From contig JAJEKV010000005.1 in NCBI GenBank assembly GCA_021234155.1, positions 15,456,028-15,520,027 of the forward strand: a stretch of 64,000 bases of DNA, read 5' to 3'. This stretch comes from Isoetes taiwanensis (taxonomy: Eukaryota > Streptophyta > Lycopodiopsida > Isoetales > Isoetaceae). A program made the translations under genes and the position numbers. This document shows, piece by piece, positions 45,640 to 57,699 of this stretch. The notes under the pieces are model-generated. The model searched no databases and was not told the DNA's origin. It saw nothing but the letters and a program-made list of their open reading frames with translations. Every line of letters starts with the position of its first letter. The first letter of the stretch is position 1.

Positions 45640-46550
45640 GGTCTGCTGTGCATCTTATTCAAGCAGTGATCTTAAAAACTTCATAAAGATGGAGAAGGTA
45701 TTGTAAAAACGGTTGCTTTCTCAATATTATCATAGATATTCTGCACAATGATATGGTGAGTCTTCCATTATTTTGAGTTACAAATATGAAAGGAGCCACT
45801 TGCAATACATTGTTAAAGGCAAAGGCAGTTGGCAGTAGAGAATACAAAGAAAGGATTGAGCCTCGAGTCAAGAAACATTGTTGTTGTGGTCTGCTGTGCA
45901 TCTTATTCAAGCAGTGATCTTCTTAAAAACTTCATAAAGATGGAGAAGGTATTGTAAAAACGGTTGCTTTCTCAATATTATCATAGATATTCTGCACAAT
46001 GATATGGTGAGTCTTCCATTATTTTGAGTTACAAATATGAAAGGAGCCACTTGCAATACATTGTTAAAGGCAAAGGCAGTTGGCAGTAGAGAATACAAAG
46101 AAAGGATTGAGCCTCGAGTCAAGAAACATTGTTGTTGTGGTCTCATGTTATTCAAGCAGTGATACTTTTAAAAAGTTCATAGAGGTGGAGAAGGTATTGT
46201 AAAAATGGTTGCTTTCTCAATATTACTATAGATATTCTACACAATGATATGGTGAGTCTTTCATTGTTTTGAGTTACAAATATGAAAGTATCCGCGCATG
46301 CAATACATTGTTAAAGGCAATACATTGTTAAAGGCAAAGGCAGTTGGCAGTACACAATACAAAGAAAGGGCTGATCCCTGAGTCAAGAAGAATTGATATT
46401 GTGTCCCGTTATGCATCTTATTCAATTTCGCTTAAAATCTTCATAGAGGTGGAGATGGTATTGTAAAGGCCATTGCTTTCTCAATATTATCATAGATATT
46501 CTGCACAATAGTATGGTGAATCTTCCATTGTTTTGAGTTACAAATATGTA
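45640..46550. repeat. Tandem array, about 250-bp unit, four copies
   Basis: The unit contains TTCATAAAGATGGAGAAGG, TTGCTTTCTCAATATTATCA, TTTTGAGTTACAAATATGAA and GGCAAAGGCAGTTGGCAGTA. The first two copies (start about 45643 and 45891, period 248) are nearly identical. The third (about 46141) and partial fourth (about 46405) are more diverged, and the third has an internal GTTAAAGGCAATACATT duplication. The two 83-residue minus-strand frames in it are repeats of each other and lack motifs; I treat them as chance. Confidence 0.92.
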
Positions 46551-46814
46551 ACTTTTAAGACCTTAATCATGACCTTATTTTTTGTTAAAAATATGTTTTG
46601 AGGCCTTAATCTTAAGACCTTATTTTTTAGTTAGAAATATTTGGAGATCTTAATTATAAGGGTTTCGTGTTTTTTTTTTTTTTTTGAAGAACTGTGTCAT
46701 CAATATATTAAAAGAATGGTAATGTTACAAAGCAAGTGAGGATGAAGGAGAATTGCCCCAAAGAGACAGCGATACCTCGACACTCCACAACAAACTCACA
46801 GAAAAACTGCAACT

Positions 46815-47630
46815 CTACTGCTGTACAAACCGACCATCACCATCTACAACACCCAAGAAGTCCCGCCAAATGGAAAAATTCCGCTCTACTACTCCCGGGA
46901 ACACCAGAAAGCTTTGAAATAGCTTGTACCTGAGTCGAGGAATCAGAGAGGCTGCAGGCTGCTGAATCCCCTGAAAGATCCACAACCGCCGCCGCTTCCA
47001 AATCAGCCACACCAACCAAGCCACGCACAAATGCAAGGCTTGCTGCCGCAAGAGCGGCCAAGCACCAGGATACACATGAAGCAGCAACTGCTGGCTAGTC
47101 AATCTCACCTGAAACAGAGCCCTAACCCAATCCCAGGCAGCCTGCAAGTGAGGGCATAAAACCAGACAATGCTCCACAGTCTCACGATGAAGGCCACAAC
47201 AAGGGCAGACGGGGCTCACACCCGGCCTAAACCGACTCACAAGGGCATTCACCCTGATACAGCGGTGCACCACCTGCCACAGAAGCACCCTAACCTTCGG
47301 TGGGGGAAGTGAGCTCCATGTCCACGTCCAAACCGAGCGCCATCGAGAACCCGGAAGCTGCAGAGACCACTTGCCTGAAGGGGGCAGTGTGTCATGAATA
47401 GCCAGCACCCGGTAACAAGACCGCACAAAGCAAGAAGACACAACATCCGGATGAACCTTCCAAACCTGCACCACCACATCATCCTGAGGGACTATAGGTA
47501 TGTGTAGCGGAATACTCCCCGCCACGTGTTCCCAGATAGCCCGATCACTGCCCCTCAAACGAAAGCGAGCTCGAAAGAACTCGCACGAAGCTAGCTGACC
47601 ACCCCAATACCAATCCTCCAAGGTGAGCAC
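46815..47630 (-). pseudogene. LINE B copy 1 ORF2 C-terminus with zf-RVT
   Basis: This 271-residue frame includes WRSVWTWTWSSLPPPKVRVL, LVSRFRPGVSPVCPCCGLHR, ETVEHCLVLCPHLQAAWDWV and LVWLIWKRRRLWIF, a full zf-RVT module and the usual W..RN..F-type tail. It is the longest intact piece of LINE B in the window. It ends with DFLGVVDGDGRFVQQ near the poly(A). No catalytic residues lie in this part. Confidence 0.9.
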
Positions 47631-48183
47631 ACGCGGCTCGCCTCAACGGGCTCTTGTCCAGAGCATGCACAAGGCAGCGAAAGGGCAAGTGTCGCGGGGG
47701 TAGAGGAATCCACAAGAAAGGAGAAGAGTGGTGATAAACTGAGACATAATCTAGCTGGAAGAGCACACGCACATGATCCCAAGCCCGCAACACTCCTGTG
47801 AGAAAAGGGATGCATGTGGGAAAGGCAGGAGACCATACAAATGCCCTGGGCAACTCCACATGCAATGCGGCTTCCCAAATGCCACACAATGGCGAAGAGG
47901 CTGCAACAACAAATACCGCACCCGAGAAGATCGCCATCTGCTTGAGAATGCTCCAAACAAACTTGGAGACCAACACCTTACTATGCAGCGCCAAATCCGA
48001 ATGGCCAAGCCCCCCATCCTCCCGGGTGGAACACTTCCACCAAGCCACTTTAACAACTGCCCCTTCATCATCCCCCCCACACAAAATTTGAACAATCTTA
48101 TCCAAAGCCCTGTATCTTACCCTCGGGGCTAGCATCGCCAGATCTTTGATACACATGAGTGCTACAAAGTCTTGACTTGGCAA
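47545..48183 (-). pseudogene. LINE B copy 1 thumb/connection
   Basis: The N-terminal part reads VKVAWWKCSTREDGGLGHSD, then LALHSKVLVSKFVWSIL, the L1-type connection motif (W...C.PK..GGLG...L...N.AL..K..W). After about residue 100 the frame is lost by indels, and neighbouring frames carry the continuation. Confidence 0.75.
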
Positions 48184-49494
48184 TAGTGATCCTACCCGCC
48201 ATGGACAACTTACTACCCTTCCACCAATTGAGGTGTTTTACGCACCCCACCGCAAAAATCTCATCCCACACCCTCCCTATGGAAACATCCCCTCCAAAGG
48301 GAATACCCAACAGCTTAGTACACACATTACACGGAAGCACCTTCCAAGGGAATAGAGCCAAACAAGGGGGGAGGCCCGGTCACCGGGCCCATAATGCGAG
48401 CACTTACCCCAATTTAGAAGAATGCCCGAGGCCAAGGAGAAAGTATCCAACAAACCCTTCACATTCAAGAAATTCCTCTCTTACGCCACCAAGAAGAAAG
48501 TGTCATCGGCAAACCCCGTTAATAATCTGGCGGCTACCATCCCGCATCCGCCCCATCCACCACTCCCTCCTCCACTGCAGCCAAAACAATCGAGACGGTT
48601 GCCTCCGCCACAATCGTAAACAAAAAAGGCGCAAAGGGCACCCCCCGACGCACCCCTGCCTAAGGAGAAAAAAGGCGGGAGGTTCACCACAACACCACCA
48701 GAGTAGCCCGTGCTGACCTATGCAGACTTCATGGATCGTCTCAGCAAAGCATGGACCACAGCCCAATGCTAACATCATGGCGGAACAAGAACTCCCAACG
48801 GACACTATCATAAGCTTTGGCAAAGTCAAACTTAAGATAGGCAATGCCTTGACTCATTCTTCTCGCCCAATAAAGGCCCTCATAAGCTGCGGCAACATTA
48901 GTCAAAATGTTCCTCCCGGGGACAAACTTAGACTACGACCTTACTAATGGAAGAAGTCAACACCGGCTTTAACTTCTCTGCCGGGGGCTTTTCGCAATAA
49001 TCTTGTACAGAGGGACAACAAGGAGATAGGCCTCCAATCATTAATAGTAGAAGGTTTGCTTAACCTTAGGAATCAAGGAAATGCATGCGATTATTCAAGA
49101 TCCTATCCATTTGAGAAGATTGCAGACAACTCAAGATACACAGTACAATCACTCACCAGCCCACTCCCAATAAGTCTGAAAGAACTCCACGAGGGGATGC
49201 CATCCAGCCCAGGACATTTATCCTTGGCCATGCACATACATGCAGCTAAATCCCTCTCCGGAGAGCTCCCGCTCAAGCTCTCCCACTTGTTTGGTGGCGA
49301 GAATAGATGGCTTGATTGGCCCCAAACAAGCTCCCTGCATCTCCTCTGCTCATAGGGTTTTAGGTGTTTTTGCAGCCCTTTAAATCAGGTAACATTTCTA
49401 GCTATTGTCAACAAAAATCACATTCACATTTGATATGAGTGAGAAATAGAGGTTTCATAGTTCACAAGATACATTGATATCTCTTTGTTTCTCT

Positions 49495-49905
49495 AAGGCC
49501 CAAAGTTTTTTTTAATACAACAACCAACAAATAACTACCATTAACATTAATTGACTTAAACTATTACATCCAACATTTTTAAATTAAAATAATCCTGAAA
49601 CCCCCTTTGGTTTGGGTGCATATTCACACGGGGGTTACGTATATAGGGCAGCGGGAGCCCCTAAAAACTTATATTACATGTACACCATTAAGTACATTAA
49701 TTCCTCAAACCTTATAGTATTTTATAAACCTTAATATACAGTATAAAAAGATTTGTACAGGCATACCCCATAAACGAGGATCGTTATATACCATCCAAAT
49801 CAAGGAATAAAGGGCAAATATGCCCATCCGATGGCTCTCGGTGCCCAGAGTAAACCTTCGTGTGAATATGCACCCAAACCAAAGGGGGTTTCAAAGGGAT
49901 TAAGC
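49495..49905. mobile_element. Fold-back MITE, copy 2
   Basis: The left arm shares ATAACTACCATTAACATTAA and CCCCTTTGGTTTGGGTGCAT with copy 1. The right arm has TGAATATGCACCCAAACCAA and AGGGGGTTTCAAAGGG but lacks the outer 70 bp. The interior matches copy 1 at TATAGTATTT, CATACCCCATAAACGAGG and GGCTCTCGGTGCCC. It lies next to a splice-donor-like site of the duplicated exon fragment. Confidence 0.85.
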
Positions 49906-50170
49906 TTACCAATGTGTATAGGCTACCATCATTTGCACCAGTAACCTGAGAATTCGATGCCAAACCTATGGAAAAAGGCTTAAGCTTACATCCATTATTT
50001 ACTTGTCTGGAATAATAATGCACCACCAGATCCTATCCAACAACAATCTCGGACTCTATAGGATGGATCTTCTTCTGCAATAAAAACTGCAAATCCTGGG
50101 GATATTTCAAGCTCTTGATGAGATTTTACCAGGACTTCGGCCTGCTCAAACAGAGATGAGAGAAGGGCAA
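49906..50170 (-). pseudogene. Exon-like fragment, unit 1
   Basis: The minus strand reads LKYPQDLQFLLQKKIHPIES, then VVHYYSRQVNNGCKLKPFSI and SQVTGANDGSLYTL, ending at a donor-like TTG|GTAAGC next to the MITE. A TTGAGCAG acceptor-like site lies about 230 bp upstream. One TAG interrupts the frame after EIVVG in both duplicated copies. I do not recognise the family. The MITE appears to have inserted in the following intron. Confidence 0.35.
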
Positions 50171-50366
50171 GCTAGCAATAAAAGGTAATCTTTAATTTTT
50201 AGATACCAATGATGAATGTGAATATAATTTCCATGTTAACAAGGAATCATAACAGTTTGGCATGCAAAGGCCACAAAGCAAAAGATACTCATATTATTCT
50301 CTACATAAATTTGCCATGCCATTGCACGTAGCTGTCCTTGCAACTTTTTACTGAGCTTTTCTTTAA

Positions 50367-52862
50367 TTTTTTTTTTTTTTTTGAAGAACTGTGTCATCAA
50401 TATATTAAAAGAATAGTAATGTTACAAAGCAAGTGAGGAGGAAGGAGAACTGCCCCAAAGAGACAGCGATACCTCGACACTCCACAATAAACTCACGCGG
50501 AAAAGCTGCAACTCTTTGTGTACAAACCGACCATCACCATCTACAACACCCAAGAAGTCCCGCCAAATGGCAAACTTCCGCTCTACTACTCCCCGGAACA
50601 CGAGCTTTGAAATAGCTTGTACACGAAGTCGAGAATCGAGAGAGGCGCAAGGCTTCTTGCCCATAAGAGCCGACCAAGCACCGGATACACATGAAGCGAC
50701 AGCTGGCGGCTAGTCAATCTCACCTGAAAAGAGCCCTAACCCAATCCCGGGCGGCCTTGCAAGTGAGGGCATAAAACCGGACATTCACCGATCGGTGGCC
50801 CGGTTGCACCACCGCCACAGAAGCACCCTAACCTTGATTGGGGGAAAGTGAGCTCCATGTCCACGCCCAAACCGAAGCGCCATCGAGAACCCTAAGCCGC
50901 AGAGACCACTTGCACGAAGGGGGCAGCAGGCCATGAATAGCCCGACACCAGAAGAAGACCGCACAAAGCAAGAAGACACAACATCCGGATGAACCTTCCA
51001 AACACCGCACCACCACATCATCCTCGGGACTATAGGTATGTGTAGCGGAATACTCCCCGCCATGCGTTCCCAGGATAGCCCGATCACGCCCCCTCGGTAA
51101 TGAGCTCGAAGAACTCCCACGGGCTAGCTGACCACTCCAATACCAATCCTCCAAGGTGAGCACCGCAGCCTCACCTCCAACAGGCCTAACGTCCGAGAGC
51201 ATGCACAATTAAGCCAAAAGGCAAGTCTTGGGGGTAGAGGCACCCACAAGAAAGGAGAAGAGTGGTGATAAACGCGGGGCATAATCTAGGCTGAAGAGCA
51301 CACACATGATCCCAAACCCGCCTCCTTCTGAGAAAAGGGGATGCATGTGGGAAAGGCGGAGACCATACAAGCGATTGCCGGGGCAACTCCACATGCAGAC
51401 GGCTTCCCAAACGCCACACAATGGCGAAGAAGGCGCAACAACGGCCCGCACCCGGGAGAAGATGCTCCATCCTGCGAGAATGCTCCAAACAAACTTGGAG
51501 ACCAACACCTTACTATGCAGGCGCCAAATCGAATAGTCAAGCCCCCATCCTCCTCCGAACGGAGACCACCAAGCCACTTTAACAACGGCCCCTTCATCAT
51601 CCCCGCCCCACATAAAATTTGAACAATCTTATCCAAAGCACAGATCTTACCCTTAGGAGCTAGCATCTGATCTTTCTTTATATACATGAGTTCTACAAAA
51701 TCTTGACTTGGAAATAGTGATCCTACCGCCATGGACAACTTGCTACCCTTCCACCAATTGAGGTGTTTTACGCAACCCACCAAAAAATCTCATCCCGCGC
51801 CTCCCATGGAAACATCCCTCCAAAGGAATACCCAACTAGTACACACATTACACGGAAGCACCTTCCAAGGGAATAGAGCCAAACAAGGGGGAGGCGGCTA
51901 GGCCCATATCTGAGGGCACTTACCCCAATTTAGAAGAATGCACGAGGCCAAGGAGAAAGTATCAACAAACCCTTCACATTCAAGTAAATTCCTCTCTTAC
52001 GCCACCAAGAAGAGGAAAGTGTCATCAACAAGCCCGGTTAATGTCTGGCGGCTACCATCCATCCTAAGCCCATCCACCACTCCCTCCTCCACTACAGACC
52101 AAAAACAAGCGAGGACCATTACCTCGCCCAATCGCGAAACAAAAAGCAGTAAAGGGCACCCACGGCGTGCCCTGCACTAAGGAGAAAAAGGCGGAGGGTT
52201 CACCCCCGCACACCAATCAAGTGGCCCGTCGACCTATGCGCTTCATGACTGTCTCTGTAAAGCGTGGACCACAGCCCAACACTAACATCATGGCAGACAA
52301 GAACTCCCAACGGACACTATCATAAGCTTTGGCAAAGTCAAGCTTAAGATAGGCAATGCCTTGACCTGTTCTTCTGGCCCAATAAAGGCCCTCATAAACT
52401 GCGGCAACATTAGTCAAAATGTTCCTCCCAGGTACAAACCCAGACTGCACCTTACTAATGGAAGAAGTCAACACCGGCTTTAACTTCTTTGCCAGGGCTT
52501 TCGCAATAATCTTATACACAGAGGACAACAAGGAGATAGGCCTCCAATCATTAATAGTAGAAGGCTGCTTAATCTTAGGAATCAAGGAAATGCATGCGGT
52601 ATTCAAGATCCTATCCATTTGAGAAGGCTACTGACAACTCAAGATACACACAGTACACCACTCACCAAGCCCACTCCCAATAAGTCTGAAAGAACTCCAC
52701 AGGGATGCCATCCAGCCCAGGACATTTATCCTTGGCCATGCACATACATGCCGCCGCTAAATCCTCTCTGGAGAGCTCCTACTCCAAGCTCTCACGCTGG
52801 TGAGGCAGAATAGATGGCTTGACAGCCCCCAAAACAAGCTCCTGCATCTCCTGCTCATAGGG
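50367..52862 (-). mobile_element. LINE B copy 2, 5'-truncated
   Basis: Poly(T) of 16 at 50367-50382, the same 3' end and the same truncation point as copy 1. A clear RT finger/palm frame survives near its right end. Relative to copy 1 it has deletions in the zf-RVT region (around 50650-50790). The truncation at the same point as copy 1 shows these are duplicates of one insertion or recombinants, not independent insertions. Confidence 0.9.
52217..52618 (-). pseudogene. LINE B copy 2 RT fingers and first palm motif
   Basis: The frame reads TACISLIPKIKQPSTINDWR, PISLLSSVYKIIAKALAKKL, SKVQSGFVPGRNILTNVAAV and YLKLDFAKAYDSVRWEFL. These are the consecutive LINE RT blocks, with the first catalytic Asp in LDFAKAYD. 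This is the best preserved LINE B RT segment; the same part in copies 1 and 3 is broken by indels. The FADD block downstream is in another frame. Confidence 0.92.
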
Positions 52863-53000
52863 TTCCGTGTTTTTGCAGCCCTTTAAATCAGGTAACATTT
52901 CTAGCTATTGTCAACAAAAATCACATTCACATTTGATATGAGTGAGAAATAGAGGTTTCATAGTTCACAAGATACATTGATATCTCTTTGTTTCTCTAAT

Positions 53001-53420
53001 GGCTCGAAGGGCCCAAAGTTTTTTTTAATACAACAACCAACAAATAACTACCATTAACATTAATTGACTTAAACTATTACATCCAACATTTTTAAATTAA
53101 AATCCCCCCTGAAACCCCCTTTGGTTTGGGTGCATATTCACACCTGCGAAGTTACATTATATAGAACGTGAGGAGCCCCTAAAAACTTATATTACATGTA
53201 CACCATTAAGTACATTAATTCCTCAAACCTTATAGTATTTTATAAACCTTAATATACAGTATAAAAAGATTTGTACAGGCATACCCCATAAACGAGGATC
53301 GTTATATACCATCCAAATCAAGGAATAAAGGGCAAATATGCCCATCCGACGGCTCTCGGTGCCCAGAGTAAACCTTCGTGTGAATATGCACCCAAACCAA
53401 AGGGGGTTTCAAAGGGATTA
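53001..53420. mobile_element. Fold-back MITE, copy 3
   Basis: Nearly identical to copy 2 because it lies in the duplicated flank. It keeps more of the left edge (GGCTCGAAGGGCCCAAAG), which matches the palindrome at the left of copy 1. A patch around 53140-53180 differs from copy 2 in a CG-rich stretch. Confidence 0.85.
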
Positions 53421-53690
53421 AGCTTACCAATGTGTATAGGCTACCATCATTTGCATCAGTAACCTGAGAATTCGATGCCAAACCTATGGAAAAAGGCTTA
53501 AGCTTACATCCATTATTTACTTGTCTGGAATAATAATGCACCACCAGATCCTATCCAACAACAATCTCGGACTCTATAGGATGGATCTTCTTCTGCAATA
53601 AAAACTGCAAATCCTGGGGATATTTCAAGCTCTTGATGGGCTTTTACCAGGACTTCGGCCTGCTCAAACAGAGATGAGAGAAGGGCATAA
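53421..53690 (-). pseudogene. Exon-like fragment, unit 2
   Basis: Duplicate of 49906-50170, including VVHYYSRQVNNGCKLKPFSI, the GTAAGC donor-like site and the in-frame TAG. A Thr/Ala-type difference occurs in SQVT(G/D)ANDGS. Shared stop and high identity show the duplication happened after the fragment was already broken. Confidence 0.35.
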
Positions 53691-54179
53691 TCTTTAATTT
53701 TTAGATACCAATGATGAATGTGAATATAATTTCCATGTTAACAAGGAATCATAACAGTTTGGCATGCAAAGGCCACAAAGCAAAAGATACTCATATTATT
53801 CTCTACATAAATTTGCCATGCCATTGCACGTAGCTGTCCTTGCAACTTTTTACTGAGCTTTTCTTTAATTTTTTTTTTTTTTTTTGAAGAACTGTGTCAT
53901 CAATATATTAAAAGAATGGTAATGTTACAAAGCAGAGTGAGGAGGAAGGAGAATCGCCCAAAGAGACAGGTGATACCTGACACTCCACAACAAACGACAG
54001 AACCGCTCTCTATGGCCTGGCCGACCATCACCATCTACAACATCCAAGAAGTCCTTAAAAAATGCAAACTTCGCTCTACTACTCCCGAACACAAAGCTTT
54101 GGAAATAGCTTGTCACACGAGGTCGAGGAATCGAGGAGAGGGCCTTCTTCAAGAACTCTATCCAAACCGGCGGCCCAAA

Positions 54180-56160
54180 TCACCACACCAACCAAGATAC
54201 CAAATGTAGCATGAAGGCGACAAGCTGGCGGCTAGTCAATCTCACGAAACAGAGCCCTAACCCAATCCTGTGCGTACCTAAAGTGAGGGCATAAAACGGA
54301 CATTCACCTGATACGAAGTTGCACCACAAGGGCAGAAGCACCCTAACCGGCCACAAGGCATTCAGTGAGCTCCATGCACCACGCGATCCAAGCCCTAACC
54401 TTCGTGGGAAAGAACTCCATGTCCACGCCCAAAGAAGGCCACCGAGACCCCACTTGCACGACCACTTGTCCGGGCGATTAATCATGAATAGCCAACACCG
54501 GTAAGAAGACCGCACAAAGCAAGAAGACACAACATCCTGATGAACCTTCCAAACCTGCACCACCACATCATCACGAGGGACTATAGGTATGTGTAGCGGA
54601 ATACTCCCCGCCACGTGTTCCCGGATAGCCCGATCACCGCCCCTCGAGGGGCGGCGAGCTCGAAAAGAACTCCCGAAAGCTAGCTGACCACCCCAATACC
54701 AATCCTCCAAGGTGAACACCGCAGGCTCACCTCCAGGCTGCGTCCAGAGCATGCACCCGGTGGCGACCAAGGGCAAGTCTTGCGGGGTAGGGCACCCACA
54801 AGAAAGGAGAAGAGTGGTGATAAAAGCCAGGCATAATCTAGGCGGAAGAGCACACGCATGATCCCAAACCAAGCAACCTCCGTGAGAGAAAAAGGGATGC
54901 ATGTGGGAAAGGCCGAGAACCATACAACAAAGGCTCCGGGCAACTCCACATGCAGACGGCTTCCCAAAGCGCCACACAATGGCGAAGAGATTGCAACAAC
55001 GGCCGCCCCAGGAGAAGATGCTCCATCTGCGAATGCTCCAAACAAACTTGAGACCAACACCTTACTATGCAGCGCCAAATCCAGAATAGTCAAGCCCCCA
55101 TCCTCCTACGGAGACACTTCCACCAAGCCACTTTAACAACCCTTCATCATCCCCCCCCACAAAATTTGAACAATCTTATCCAAGCGTATCTTACCCTTAG
55201 GAGCTAGCATCACGAGATCACTTTAATATATACATGAGTGCTACAAAGTATTGACTTGGCAATAGTGATCCTACCACGCCATGGACAACTTGTTACCCTT
55301 CCACCAATTGAGGTGTTTCGCGAACCCCGCAAAATCTCATCCCCACCCTCCCCATGGGCTTTCCCCTCAAAGGGAATACCCAACAGCTTAGTACACATTA
55401 CACGGAAGCACCTTCCAAGGGAATAGAGCCAAACAAGGGGCGGAGTCAGCTTGGCCCATAATGCGAGCAGATTATTCCAATTTAGAAGATACACGAGGCC
55501 AAGGAGAAAGTATCCAACAAACCCTTCACATTCCGCAAATTCCTCTCTTTCGCCCGAGAAGGCGAGGAAAGTGTCATCGAGCCCATCCACCCTCCCTCCT
55601 CCACTGCAGACCAAAACAATCGAGGCAAGGCCTCGCCACAATCAGAACAAAAGCGGCGAAAGGGCACCCCGACGCACCCCTCCGCCTAAGGAGAAAAGGG
55701 GTTCACCCTGCACACCATCAGAGTCTGCGTCTTTGACTATGCAGCTTCATAGGATCGTCTCTCGTCAAAGCGTGGACCCAGCCCAACAACTTAACATCAT
55801 GGCGGATAAGAACTCCCCAGCGGACACTATCATAAGCTAAGTGCAAGTCAAGCTTAAGATAGGCAATGCCTGACTGCTCTTCCGGCCCAATAAAGGCCCT
55901 CATAAGCTGCGCAACATTAGTCAAAATGTTCCTCCTGGGACAAACCAATTTGCACCTTACTAATGGAAGAAGTCAACACCGCTTCAACTTCTTCTTTGGG
56001 GCTTCGCAATAATCTTGTACACGAGGACAACAAGGAGATAGGCCTCCAATCATTAATAGTAGAAGGTCAGCTTTAACCTTAGGAATCAAGGAAATGCATA
56101 AGCATTCAAGATCCCATCCATTTGAGAGAAGACTGCAAAGAACTCCAAGATACACTCCGG
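54180..56160 (-). pseudogene. LINE B copy 3 RT and zf-RVT, strongly broken
   Basis: Short frames carry ACISLIPK-like (56100), MVCPRRNILTNVAQLMRAFI and YLKLDLHLAYDSVRWG (about 55948-55830), DDTFLAFSG (about 55590) and the PLHIPIVPRDDVVVQVWKVH part of the connection region (about 54590). Relative to copies 1 and 2 there are many 1-20 bp losses, again concentrated in CG-rich segments. No functional enzyme can be read. Confidence 0.75.
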
Positions 56161-56306
56161 TAATAATCGACTCACCAGCCCACTCCTAATAAGTCCTGGA
56201 AGAACTCCACAGAATGTCCATTTGAGAAAGGCTGACCAACTCGAATACTGGTACAACGACTCTTAGCCCACTCCTGTGGTCTGAAAGAACTCACAGGGAA
56301 TGCCAT
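56117..56306. repeat. About 100-bp tandem duplication inside LINE B copy 3
   Basis: CATTTGAGAGAAGACTGCAA (56117) and CATTTGAGAAAGGCTGACCA (56220) start two diverged versions of the same LINE segment. Both contain CCCACTCC and GAAGAACTC/GAAAGAACTC followed by CACAG. Copies 1 and 2 have this segment once. Confidence 0.65.
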
Positions 56307-56499
56307 CCGACCGGACATTTATCCTTGGCCATGCACATACATGCCGCCGCTCGTCCTCTCTGCAGAGCCTCCTGCTCCAAGCTCTCCAAGCTGGTGAGGC
56401 GGAATAGATATGCCGGCCCAAAACAAGCTCCGCATCTCACACTCGCCGGGAAGAGTCGGCTGTCGAAAAACCACGAAAATGGGCATGCACATACCCTAC

Positions 56500-57660
56500 G
56501 CAAATCAGCGAGATTCACTCAATATCCGGCCATGTCCGAGGCAAAGCAAAGGGCCGCCATAGATCTGCACTCTCCTTGCATTGCCTAAAGCTGCTCACAG
56601 AACAAATGAACTTGCTGTCCCCTCCTTCAACGGTGGGCGCCTTCACCACGTGCCTCACTTACTTTAACACCACTCCCAGCGGAGCAACAATGCGGCTGCA
56701 ACCACTTTGCATTCTCCTAATGCCGCCGATACTGCGCGAATCCTCTCAACTCCTGATGAGACCATACGCTCCTGCCGCTCCTGCGCATAACGCCTACCAA
56801 GACTAGCCAGCCGCTTGCTTCCACCACACAGCCAGCGCGGTCGCCGCCACCGGACATACCCTTGAGGAGATGAAAATGTATCAAGCCACAACTCCACAGC
56901 CTTTGGGCGAAATCCGCATCAGCTAGAAGCACGAGAATTCGAGAAACTAGCTGCACCACAGTGGACAAAACATTTAGGGTAATGATCGAAATGGAGAGTA
57001 GACAAAATGTTACTCCCGTGAAGAGGGCACACCATCCAGTGCATATGGGAAGCATCCTGAGTCATACTTACTTTCGCTGACCCTTTCCAATCTGCCCTAT
57101 TACAATAGGTGAAAGACAGTCTCCATGGACCTCAACCAAAGGCCAAATCCACCGCAACAAATGGACCACCTCTCAAACCCGCTGCACAACACAGGTTCCA
57201 GAACCAAACGATCCTCTCCCGCTCTGTAGTGAAAGTCCCTAACAACAGCAAGCGACCTGCAACCCACCAACTCGCCAGCTTATTCAGCGCTGGCCCATAA
57301 AGCACCGGCGAGAAGGATTAGGGCATAAACGTGTAATCCCCCACTCTTGCCCTCCTCCAACCCACTTAATTGTACCCCTTTGACCGACCTATACGCTGCA
57401 TCGGCGCATCCATCCTCCAAGCAATGAAGTACCCCCACTAGTCAGCCCAGGAAGAGAAGAAGCAATAGAGGCCAAGCGCCTACCAACCATATTCATGAGC
57501 CTAGACATATATCACCCTGTGACACTTATGCTCTGAGCTGAAGCAATATCGGGGCGCAAGCTGAAGTGCCAAGAAACACGGGCCCTCTTACTGCTAGAGA
57601 GGACCGCACCCCCGCACACACATTCCAACTAAGGATCGGCCTATTCATGGGAGGTGCTCG
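56500..57660 (-). pseudogene. LINE B endonuclease
   Basis: At about 57640 the minus strand reads MNRPILSWNVCAGVRSSLAV, the start of an APE-type endonuclease (ILSWN..G), with VRGPVFLGTSACAPILLQ following, where the normal motif is P....LQET. Around 57055-56880 the frame RWCALFTGVTFCLLSISIIT and LLADADFAQRLWS lies where N-x-Y and GDFN blocks would be expected, but these are not readable. Stops and shifts are frequent. Domain identity rests on the start motif and on position between ORF1 and RT. Confidence 0.6.
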
Positions 57661-57699
57661 ACCCGGCGCACCACAGGCCGCCCTCCAGTCATCATCTAG

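Larger units (their letters stand above)
46670..49352 (-). mobile_element. LINE B copy 1, 5'-truncated
   Basis: The left edge is 16 T (46670-46685), the poly(A) tail of a minus-strand LINE. Next to it is GAAGAACTGTGTCATCAATA, shared by all three B copies. Going right, the minus strand encodes zf-RVT, thumb and RT palm with FADDTFFLVA (about 48490). It ends near 49352 just before the finger domain would begin. Many small indels break the frames. It is followed by the 1-kb segment that also follows copy 2. Confidence 0.9.
46670..50366. repeat. Segmental tandem unit 1 (LINE B fragment plus 1-kb flank)
   Basis: This 3.7-kb block repeats as 50367-53868 in the same orientation, and both are followed directly by another LINE B poly(T) edge. 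The flank part (about 49353-50366 versus 52862-53868) is almost identical except for a short deletion (CTAGCAATAAAAGG missing in unit 2) and changes in CG-rich patches. Confidence 0.92.
50367..53868. repeat. Segmental tandem unit 2
   Basis: Second copy of the LINE B fragment plus 1-kb flank. It ends exactly where LINE B copy 3 begins its poly(T). See unit 1 for the shared landmarks. Confidence 0.92.

Noticed and set aside
45659-46155. Two nearly identical 83-residue minus-strand frames
   Set aside because: They are consecutive units of the 250-bp tandem array. The other units are not open, and no motif is present.
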